Assembly (NCBI GenBank): GCA_035315065.1
Contig: DATFYM010000034.1
Span: 1 to 64,000 of the forward strand
Origin: DATFYM01 sp035315065
GTDB lineage: Bacteria; Acidobacteriota; Terriglobia; UBA7540
DNA length: 64,000 nt
Reading direction: 5' to 3'
Shown here: piece after piece, positions 1-6,493 of the stretch
Numbering within the stretch: the first letter of the stretch is position 1
Layout: every line of letters begins with the position of its first letter
The notes under the pieces: model-generated
What the model saw: the letters and a program-made list of their open reading frames with translations, nothing else
Told to the model about the DNA's origin: nothing
The model's database searches: none
Position numbers and translations under genes: made by a program

Positions 1-169
1 GAAACGTGGCTTCGATTCCGATCCGTGCCCCACGCGGCCAACCCACATAGAAGGCTTGCACCTCCTCCTTCCCGTGTTCCAACCGACGCGTGCGGATTTC
101 CCCCGTTTCCTCATCCACCCACGCTACAACCTGGTAGCGCGTATGCAAATCACATCCGATAATGAACAT
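1..169 (-). CDS. IS110-family transposase, N-terminal part (runs off the window)
   Basis: Reading the minus strand from ATG at 169 gives 56 open codons that run off the left edge. They begin MFIIGCDLHTRYQVVAWVDE and include a later segment reading IGIEATF. This matches the N-terminal RuvC-like DEDD domain of IS110-family transposases: the first acidic residue lies in the CDLH segment and a second in the IGIEA segment. These enzymes insert circular elements without long terminal inverted repeats. A Shine-Dalgarno-like AGGAG lies just upstream of the ATG. The rest of the gene, including the C-terminal domain with the serine, is outside the window, so intactness cannot be judged. Confidence 0.85.
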   Translation of the reverse strand, partial: MFIIGCDLHTRYQVVAWVDEETGEIRTRRLEHGKEEVQAFYVGWPRGARIGIEATF

Positions 170-275
170 GTTCGGCTCCTTTCCCGGCGCGCCTTGGTCT
201 CGACACAACCAAGTCTACCGGTCGGAAGGAGCCGACGCCATTATGGAATCATGGAAAGCAGCTCTGCGCTTGCTC
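170..275 (-). other. Non-coding leader upstream of the IS110 transposase
   Basis: About 106 bases separate the IS110 start codon from the end of the retropepsin frame. In IS110-group elements the left-end non-coding stretch upstream of the transposase encodes the bridge RNA that pairs with target and donor. This stretch is in the right place but shorter than the leader of the best studied element. I did not recognise the element end or the guide loops by eye. Confidence 0.25.
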
Positions 276-686
276 TTACCCTACCGGTTGGTCCTGTCCG
301 TGCAAAGCCAAATAAAGTTGCTCCTCGTAGTCGACCACGCCAATTCGAAGTCGGTCTAAGAAGCCGAAACGGCCCAGGACATTGAGCGAAAAAGATTCGC
401 TTTCTGCAAAATAAACGACCGCCTGCCACTCAAAATCGAAGACCGAGAGCGTCACCTCATGCCCAAACGTTTGAAAGGCTCCCGTCGCGGTCCGGATTCG
501 CTGCGAAATGCCGGAGTAAAGATCCAATCCGAGCAGCGCGGAGTAACTTCTGTCAAAGATGCAGCACGTGCTGCCAGTATCCAATTTCGCCAGCAGGTCC
601 ACCTATGAAAAAGCGCTTGAGGAAAGCGTGACAGGGACAGAAATTGCACTCTGGCCGGAATATGAGTGGAGAAAAGGAAAGCTCAA
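276..686 (-). pseudogene. Retropepsin-like aspartic protease interrupted by an in-frame TAG
   Basis: The frame from the GTG at 602 to 276 carries the clan AA aspartyl-protease signature LDTGSTCCIF, followed by a flap/strand region and a GRFGFLDRL segment. A start at 602 would leave only about seven residues before the active-site Asp, too few for the first strands of the fold. The same frame continues upstream through a TAG at 603-605 into a plausible N-terminus (FPFLHSYSGQSAISVPVTL). It stays open back to a TTG near 686, close behind the DUF5678 gene. The gene therefore seems to have lost function through one nonsense codon, unless the TAG is an assembly error. It sits 3' of a DUF5678-type gene, a common pairing. 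Confidence 0.6.
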
Positions 687-702
687 CTCAGGAAGTACGA
701 AT

Positions 703-957
703 TCAGAGCCACCCTCCAGTGAACGCACCAAGCTCCTGGTCAATTCGGGTTACGAGCGGTCGTTCCACACCTTGCGCGCGTGCCTGCCTAAGAAGCGGCT
801 GCGGATCGCTACCATGAGCAATCAGGCGGTTCCCGTCCAACACAACCCATTGGTCCTGGTATTCGCGGCCGTGCTCGGCTATCCACGCGAGTTCATGCGT
901 CCGGTCGACTGGCCTCAGACGAGCCGGCCGCACTTGCGGTAGAGTTTTCTCGGGCAT
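703..957 (-). CDS. DUF5678-like small protein
   Basis: This 84-residue protein is called from the ATG at 957, which has AGGGGAG seven bases upstream; a longer upstream in-frame start has no such support. The core (ELAWIAEHGREYQDQWVVLD, then GNRLIAHGSD and an RQARAQGVERPL segment) matches the short DUF5678 family: a Tyr/Trp-rich strand, a 'dgdrliahg' turn and an amphipathic helix. The function of the family is unknown. It is commonly found directly upstream of retropepsin-like genes, as here. The DUF assignment is from pattern memory. Confidence 0.6.
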   Translation of the reverse strand: MPEKTLPQVRPARLRPVDRTHELAWIAEHGREYQDQWVVLDGNRLIAHGSDPQPLLRQARAQGVERPLVTRIDQELGAFTGGWL

Positions 958-1524
958 CTGCACTCCCCTACATTGGATTCCCGGTAGGGAATCACACTCA
1001 GGATTGTACCACCTCAGTGTCCAACGTAGATCAACTTCTTGCGGGGGCCTGACCGTCTGCCCTTCTGAGCCCGCGAATTCAGCGAGCCACAGCCAGGTAT
1101 GCGCTGAGCCCAGCGAAAGCGATGGCGAGATTCCGGACGGCGACGGGCAGCCCGGTGGTAGAATCGCGCCGAAAACAGCGGGCCCACTCCCTCGGCCCGA
1201 CATCAGTAACGAGTAGTCGCCTGGCTTTAGCGACACAGCCCCGGCCCGGCTAAACAACCACTCGGGAACTCCACGATTGGTCAGACGCCCCTCGGCGGCA
1301 TGGGTTTGGGTAGGATTATGTCAACGACGGTGACACAGCCATAGCACCTTTTCAGAAATCGCGACACAGATTTTCATGAATTGCCACATCGAGTGATGGA
1401 GCACCGTGATGTCAATCGCGCTGATGGCTGACAATCTGCTAACCATTTTGTGGACGATTTATACAGCTCGGAGCGCGCTCATCACACTACTCCGCTGACC
1501 TCTATCCCCCACTTGTGCTAAGCT
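958..1524. other. Intergenic region, nothing recognised
   Basis: About 570 bases with no convincing gene, RNA or repeat. The upstream signals of the two divergent flanking genes must lie here, but I see no clear promoter hexamers. Confidence 0.5.
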
Positions 1525-1803
1525 ATGATCATGCAGATCACGATCGAGATTCCCGACGATCTTGCTGCCACGCTCTCGGCGTCCGGCCAGGACCCCGCCC
1601 GCGCTGCTCTTGAGGCCATTGCTCTGGAAGCGTACCGCCAGCAGCGCCTCTCCGCCTACCAGCTTCGCACGTTGCTCGGGATTGGTTCCCGGTATGAGCT
1701 GGACGGCTTTCTGAAAGAGCGTCAGGTGTACGATTACACGCTGGAAGATTTCGAGCAGGACCTGTCAGCTATCCGCGAGCTCCGCGCGAAGCAAAAGGCC
1801 TAA
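1525..1803 (+). CDS. UPF0175-family antitoxin
   Basis: A 92-residue protein. The N-terminal strand ITIEIPDDLAATL is followed by helices with the typical LSAYQLRTLLGIGSRYELDG stretch, the UPF0175 helix-turn region. The C-terminus reads DYTLEDFEQDL. Members are usually the antitoxin partner of a DUF3368 PIN-like toxin, and that toxin frame follows after eight bases. The start could be the ATG at 1525 or the second ATG two codons later; no strong ribosome binding site separates them. As the toxin is broken, this is probably an orphan antitoxin. Confidence 0.8.
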   Translation: MIMQITIEIPDDLAATLSASGQDPARAALEAIALEAYRQQRLSAYQLRTLLGIGSRYELDGFLKERQVYDYTLEDFEQDLSAIRELRAKQKA

Positions 1804-1811
1804 AGCCCGGC

Positions 1812-2300
1812 ATGATCGTCATTGCTGACACCGGTCCCCTCAACTAACTCGTGCTGATCGGAGAGGTGGAGGTGTTGCCGCCGCTTTACACCCGCGTCAT
1901 CGTGCCCGAAGCCGTGGTGAAGGAATTGAGAGCGGCTGGAGCGCCCGCCGCCGTACGCACCTGGATCGCTCGGCCCCCGGCGTGGCTTGAAGTGCGGCCT
2001 GACCCGCCACTCGATCCCACCCTTGCTTTCCTCGATCCGGGCGAAAGTGCAGCCCTGACTCTGGCCCAGCTACTAAAAGCCGACGAACTACTGATCGACG
2101 ATCGGGCGGGCCGCGCTGAAGCCGCGCGCCGCCGTTTGCGGGTTACCGGAACGTTGGGTGTGCTGGCCGACGCGCATCTGGCCGGCTTGGTCGACTTTGA
2201 CGAGGCGATGACACGACTCCATTCCACGAACTTTCGGCTCGACCCTGACCTTGAGCGCATCGTGCGGCGCCGCATTTCCACCGAGCGCAAGGAACCATGA
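1812..2300 (+). pseudogene. DUF3368 PIN-like toxin with premature TAA
   Basis: Translation from the ATG at 1812 reads MIVIADTGPLN, then TAA (1845-1847), then LVLIGEVEVLPPLYTRVIVP and onward without interruption to 2300. Family members read 'ADxSPLxYLVLIGEVELLP', so the stop replaces the expected Tyr. The rest keeps PIN-fold features: the DTGPLN acidic start, the LDPGESAALTLA helix, LLIDDRAGR (second acidic cluster) and RVTGTLGVLADA. The downstream GTG at 1851 would make a product without the catalytic Asp. I infer an inactivated toxin next to an intact antitoxin. Confidence 0.75.
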
Positions 2301-2348
2301 TCCTCCTCGGCCGGCGCTCTGATGCTTGAAAATCTCTAACTATTTTTC

Positions 2349-2377
2349 TTGACAATCTACATACCTCGCGGGATACT
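2349..2377 (+). promoter_or_regulatory. Possible sigma-70 promoter
   Basis: TTGACA at 2349-2354 is followed after 17 bases by GATACT (2372-2377). It points toward the gene at 2530, with a perfect inverted repeat in between. Predicted by eye only. Confidence 0.4.
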
Positions 2378-2424
2378 TAAAGAGAACTTTACTGTTAGAT
2401 GGTATATGAGAGGCGCAAAAGATT

Positions 2425-2510
2425 CCTGGGAGCGCGGGCATCTTGCCCGCTCTTGATCCTAAAGGTCTGATACAAAAGCGAAGAGCGGGCAAGATGCCCG
2501 CGCTCCCAGG
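2425..2510. repeat. Perfect 30-bp inverted repeat (REP-like)
   Basis: The left arm 2425-2454 and right arm 2481-2510 are exact reverse complements of 30 bases around a 26-base loop. Each arm contains the smaller palindromic core GCGGGCATCTTGCCCGC. This is an extragenic REP-type palindrome placed just upstream of the 2530 gene, and it can form a very strong hairpin in the leader. Confidence 0.85.
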
Positions 2511-2529
2511 AGGGACCGACGGCGAAACC

Positions 2530-3759
2530 ATGCCACTCTGCAAACCCAAGGCCAAGACCCCCGCGTTGCTCGCCGCCTGCCGGGCCAACGCCCGCAAGGG
2601 CACCGGACCGCGCACCCCGGAGGGCAAGTGCCGCAGCCGCCTCAACGCTCTCAAGCACGGCCGCTACTCTCCCAGCCTTCGCGAGAGCCTCGTCGAGGCG
2701 GGTAGAACGATGGCCGTGAAGCAGTTCGACTTCATTCGCACCTACCTCATGAAGTTCCTGCCTCCCGTTACCCAGGAGCAGGCCCGCGAGACGGACCGGC
2801 TGGTGCGGCAGGTCTGGTGCTGGGCGGAGCGGAAGGAGAAAATCGGAAGGAAACAGAGATCTTCCATTGATTCAGCGAATTATCCTGCGGCGACCCTCCC
2901 GTTCGCTCGATTGCCAATTCGCGACAGAAAGGGGCAAACGCTGGTGACCGTGACCCTGGGCTACCAAAGCCGGCGAGTGGGGGCGGGGCGAAGCGTGGCG
3001 CGGGTGGCCCTGACGCTCACGCCGGGGAAGGGGTCGAGAGTCTTTCAGGAAGCGCAAATGAATTGGAGGGCCGCCTGGGTGCTGAGCAAGATGCCGGTGC
3101 TCGAGACGGGAGCGCGGACGACGCCCAAGTCGTTCAAGGAATTGCAAGAGGCGGTAGCGGCGCATGTCGCGGAGCCGCCGGTGACAGGCTGGCGGCCCGA
3201 GGTGATGATCTGGCTTCGACCGGCGCGCTACTGCGAGCCTGTTCCTTGTCGGCCGCGTCGCAGGCTGATCGGGGCGAACTCTTATAGAAGCCCATCCGGC
3301 CCCGCTGGGCTGGTAGAGGGGGATTCGGGGTTAGGGGTTCGGGGTTCGCAGAAGAGAACGTCGAACGGGCATGGGCTTTTTGCGAATCCCGAACCCCGAG
3401 TCCCGAGCCACCAACTTGCGCTCCACGGGATTTCCGGATGGATTTCCAGACTGGGCCTGAAAGTGAGCGCGAAATTGGGATGGATGGAGAAGCTGATGGG
3501 GCTCTTCGGGCGAAAACGGAATGAGCCCGAGCGGCCCGACCCGCCTGATCCGCCCAAGCGCACCGAGCCAATCGAGTCCCTCGCCATGGCGGAGGATGGC
3601 AGGGCGCTGAACCCGTCGGCCTTCGAGGGTCCCCCGCTCAGCAAGGGATACGCTTACGGGAAGGATTTCTGTAAGGTTCTCGATTACGCCGAGTGCTTTA
3701 GCGCTCTGCTTGCCGGGCGGAACCGCGGGGCTGAAAACCGAAAAGGTATGAAGAAATAA
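2530..3759 (+). CDS. Hypothetical protein with GPRTPEGKCRSRLNALKHG N-terminal motif
   Basis: The 409-residue reading starts at the ATG at 2530, because the region upstream is the REP hairpin. The N-terminus (ACRANARKGTGPRTPEGKCR, then SRLNALKHGRYS) is a motif recurrent in uncharacterised proteins of Acidobacteria and Planctomycetes. It is basic and Gly/Pro-rich, which suggests nucleic acid binding, but no function is known. The middle is poorly structured and Arg-rich. Residues about 262-295 are encoded by a word-repeat hairpin (3318-3415), so part of the protein is probably repeat sequence that kept the frame. The C-terminus is Pro-rich. Isolated between repeats, with no operon partner evident. 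Confidence 0.55.
   Translation: MPLCKPKAKTPALLAACRANARKGTGPRTPEGKCRSRLNALKHGRYSPSLRESLVEAGRTMAVKQFDFIRTYLMKFLPPVTQEQARETDRLVRQVWCWAERKEKIGRKQRSSIDSANYPAATLPFARLPIRDRKGQTLVTVTLGYQSRRVGAGRSVARVALTLTPGKGSRVFQEAQMNWRAAWVLSKMPVLETGARTTPKSFKELQEAVAAHVAEPPVTGWRPEVMIWLRPARYCEPVPCRPRRRLIGANSYRSPSGPAGLVEGDSGLGVRGSQKRTSNGHGLFANPEPRVPSHQLALHGISGWISRLGLKVSAKLGWMEKLMGLFGRKRNEPERPDPPDPPKRTEPIESLAMAEDGRALNPSAFEGPPLSKGYAYGKDFCKVLDYAECFSALLAGRNRGAENRKGMKK
3318..3415. repeat. Word-repeat hairpin inside a coding frame
   Basis: The left arm is made of repeated GGGGTTCGGGGTT-type words. The right arm carries the same words inverted (CGAATCCCGAACCCCGAG). The hairpin lies inside the 2530 gene and keeps its reading frame. 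Confidence 0.7.
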
Positions 3760-3929
3760 CTTGACCTCGGGGTGGGCTGGAGCGCAACCACATCGCCTGA
3801 GTTGCAACCCTGGGGGCCGTGATATAATCCCTCAGCAGGAGCGGAGGAGCTGGAAGAGTACCAGCCGCTTCTTGAGCCTCCTAGTCGGGTAACATATCAA
3901 GGGAGCGAGCCACTGTAAGGAGGTCGGAC

Positions 3930-5108
3930 ATTCTTCGTCGCGTTTTTTCACAGGGAAATCTTCGCAGTGCTCGGGAGATTGCGCAGGCTGCCTCCTGGAG
4001 CCGTCGCGACTTCCTTCGCGCGGCCACCGGCGCCACAGCAGGCGGTGCTTTGTGGGCTTTTGCTCCCCTGCGGGCCCTTCCTCTGCCCCGCACCCGGAAG
4101 GTGGTGGTGGTCACGTTTGGCGGGGGCGCCCGCGACGAAGAAACCTTCATGCCGGACGGTCAGGAGAATATTCCCCACCTGCTCAACGAGCTGATCCCCC
4201 AAGCCACGATCTTCACCCAGGTGATCAATCGCGGCATCTTAGGACACTATGTCGCCACCGCGAGCCTGGCCACCGGCGTCTACGAGACGTTCAACAACTT
4301 CGCGTCCGTGCCCCCCAACAACCCTACGGTCTTCGAGTATTTCCGCAAGGACCTGAAGCGGCCGGCAACGGATGCCTGGGTGGTTGCGCCCAGCAACGGC
4401 TTCAATCGCATTGGCGAGAGCGATCACCGGTCTTATGGCCGTGGCCTGGGAGCAGGCGTGATTCTGCCCAAGCGCCTGTTGACGGCGGCGCTCGGGTCGG
4501 GCGAGGGAATCCAATACGAGCATTTGTTACGCGATAACTACGAAACGCCTTTGTATACCCCGGAACTGAGCGGCAGCGAGTTCGAGTTGCAGCAACTGGA
4601 AGGAATCCTGAAGCTCTCGGTGGCCGATTTCACAGCGCACGCGCGCAGCCTGGCGAGTCCCGACGAGCTGTCGGTCTACGTCGCGCGCCAGCTCATGCGG
4701 CGACTCGCGCCCAGCTTGCTCTGGATCACGCTGCACGACATGGATATCGCCCACTCAGGAGCCTACTCGCTTTACATCGATGGCATCCAGCGGTCGGACC
4801 GCCTCTCGGCCGAGATCTGGAAACTGATCCAGAGCGAGCCCGAGTACGCCGGCAAGACCACGATGTTCGTGCTGCCCGACTTTGGCCGCGACTCGGACGA
4901 CGACTCGGGCGGCAATGGGTTCCAGCACCACCGGACGGGCGACCCGCTCTCCCGCACTACCTGGATGATGGTGATGGGACCGGGCATCCGTGAAAACGTG
5001 GTGGTCGACCGCGCCGTGGAATCGAGGGATCTGGTGCCTACGCTGGGCGCGCTGCTCGGGTTTACACCTCGATTGGCGCAGGGCAAGCCGCTGGCGGAGG
5101 TGTCTTGA
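3930..5108 (+). CDS. Tat-exported alkaline-phosphatase-superfamily (sulfatase-like) protein with AUU start
   Basis: The frame is open upstream to a TAG at 3882-3884 but contains no ATG, GTG or TTG before the twin-arginine motif SRRDFLRAATG. The only well placed start is ATT at 3930, six bases after AAGGAGG (3917-3923). That gives a 392-residue protein with a Tat signal at about residues 25-50. The mature part begins KVVVVTFGGGARDEETF, with an acidic metal-ligand segment. It ends with LWITLHDMDIAHSG, MFVLPDFGRDSDDD and FQHHRTGD, the His/Asp metal-binding pattern of the alkaline phosphatase/sulfatase fold. The substrate is unknown. It is followed by an unknown gene and a TPR gene that may form one transcript. 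A TTG at 4050 would remove the Tat motif. Confidence 0.6.
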   Translation: MLRRVFSQGNLRSAREIAQAASWSRRDFLRAATGATAGGALWAFAPLRALPLPRTRKVVVVTFGGGARDEETFMPDGQENIPHLLNELIPQATIFTQVINRGILGHYVATASLATGVYETFNNFASVPPNNPTVFEYFRKDLKRPATDAWVVAPSNGFNRIGESDHRSYGRGLGAGVILPKRLLTAALGSGEGIQYEHLLRDNYETPLYTPELSGSEFELQQLEGILKLSVADFTAHARSLASPDELSVYVARQLMRRLAPSLLWITLHDMDIAHSGAYSLYIDGIQRSDRLSAEIWKLIQSEPEYAGKTTMFVLPDFGRDSDDDSGGNGFQHHRTGDPLSRTTWMMVMGPGIRENVVVDRAVESRDLVPTLGALLGFTPRLAQGKPLAEVS

Positions 5109-5109
5109 A

Positions 5110-5265
5110 GATTGGGTGATTGGGTGATTGCGTGATTGGGTGATCGGATGATTCCGTGATTGCACGATCGGGTGATTACGTGATTGCATTTTGCATGATT
5201 GAGTGATCGGGCCGGACACGCTTTTCAATCACGCAATCACCCGATCACGCAATCACACAATCACA
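5110..5265. repeat. Word-repeat hairpin (GATTGGGTGATCG family)
   Basis: The left side (5110-5209) is a run of 8-9-base words of the type TGATTGGG / TGATCGGA. The right side (5226-5265) carries the inverted words (AATCACGCAATCACCCGATC). It fills almost the whole gap between the two genes and must be in their transcript if they are co-transcribed. Confidence 0.8.
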
Positions 5266-5280
5266 ACTTCTTGAGGTGCT

Positions 5281-6492
5281 ATGTTTCCCGGTCAGCTCAA
5301 GGCGGAGCAGTTCGAGGCTTACCCGCCACAAGCCCGGCAAGTGGCCACGGAACGGATCGCTTTGTTGCAGCAACTGCCCGTGGCGCTGGTGCCGCTCCTG
5401 CTGCGCGAGTTGATCAACTACGACTGGAAGTTCCCCGCGGAACGGAAGGATCTGGACCAGCAGCTTGCTTATCTGGGATCGCTTTCGGCGACCCAGCGGC
5501 AGCAAATGCTCGCGGGCTTTGAGCAATTGCGCCTTTCGCCCGAGCTCGACCGTTTCGACTGGGTGAAGGAGCCCGGTCAGTACTCCGAGCGCCTCTCCGC
5601 CCATCTTTGGGCGACCCATCAGTTCGACGCATTTCGCACGGCCGCCACCGCATACGTTCAGCGCGCGAACGCTGCCGCCCCGTTCGAACCGCTGCCGCGG
5701 CCACGCCTGGGAATCGTCGTGCTGGGGCAAGGGGTGGCCGAGAATAAGTACCCTCTCTTCCGGAAGCTCCGCAAACATGGGGTCTACTTCAGCCGCGTCA
5801 AGCCTGAGAACGGAGTTCGCACGCTCTTGGACGCGGTCGCCGCGCGAGCCACGGCGCATCCGGTTCCTTATGGCCATTGGTATATCGACGGAGGCGCGCC
5901 CGCGTCTGCCTCCTGCGCCGGGCTCACCTGCGTGTCTTACCAGTCGCTCGAGCCAGTCCGCACGGCGTTGCTGAGCAAGATGGAGAAGGCCATCCGGTCC
6001 GGCATTGGAGGACCGGAAGCGCTTCGCACCATGATGGCGAAGATGCGCCCGGAGGAGTTGGGTCTCAGCGGCGAAGCCAGCGCCTCGGTGGTAAATCATT
6101 TCCAGGTGAGTGTGCTGACGGAAGGTTCCGGAACCCAGATCTTCAGTACTACTTTCGTGCAGTGGGCCGCCAGGGAAGCCTTGGCCCGCGCCCAACCGCT
6201 GACGCTGCTGGCGCGTTTTGCGCCCCGCCAGCGCGCCCGTCCGATGAATGAGCTGATCGCCGCGCCCCAGCAAGCGCCCACACCCGATCCGGAAGGGTCG
6301 CTGATCGATGCTAATATGGGAGCGTACCTGACTTGGTTGAATCAGCAGCGCCTGTCGGGAGCGGACCAATCATCCTTCCTGGTTTGGTTCGAGGACCACC
6401 AGGAGGCGCTGGCCATCGGGCCTTCGCTGCCGGGTGGCACCGCGTCTGACAGCCCTTTGGGCTTGCAGCAGTTGCTCGGCATGATCGCGTAA
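5281..6492 (+). CDS. Uncharacterised protein, 403 aa
   Basis: I do not recognise this family. The ATG at 5281 is preceded by GAGGT at 5274-5278. The N-terminal 110 residues are helical and Gln/Leu-rich (AYPPQARQVATERIALLQQL). The middle has a short alpha/beta-like segment (RPRLGIVVLGQGVAENKYPL), a conserved-looking GHWYIDGGAP and a SCAGLTCVSYQSLEPVR segment with two Cys. The C-terminus has a WAAREALARAQP helix and YLTWLNQQRLSGADQSSFLV. No signal peptide or membrane span is seen, so it is likely cytoplasmic. It ends one base before the next ATG (6494), which suggests translational coupling with the TPR gene. Confidence 0.65.
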   Translation: MFPGQLKAEQFEAYPPQARQVATERIALLQQLPVALVPLLLRELINYDWKFPAERKDLDQQLAYLGSLSATQRQQMLAGFEQLRLSPELDRFDWVKEPGQYSERLSAHLWATHQFDAFRTAATAYVQRANAAAPFEPLPRPRLGIVVLGQGVAENKYPLFRKLRKHGVYFSRVKPENGVRTLLDAVAARATAHPVPYGHWYIDGGAPASASCAGLTCVSYQSLEPVRTALLSKMEKAIRSGIGGPEALRTMMAKMRPEELGLSGEASASVVNHFQVSVLTEGSGTQIFSTTFVQWAAREALARAQPLTLLARFAPRQRARPMNELIAAPQQAPTPDPEGSLIDANMGAYLTWLNQQRLSGADQSSFLVWFEDHQEALAIGPSLPGGTASDSPLGLQQLLGMIA

Positions 6493-6493
6493 G

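Noticed and set aside
703..1257. Long 184-residue version of the DUF5678 gene starting at 1257
   Set aside because: The upstream 100 residues are low-complexity and unlike the family. The ATG at 957 has a good ribosome binding site.
2443..2529. Upstream extension of the 2530 gene
   Set aside because: It is the translated REP hairpin (AGKMPALPG-type peptide), not protein-like sequence.
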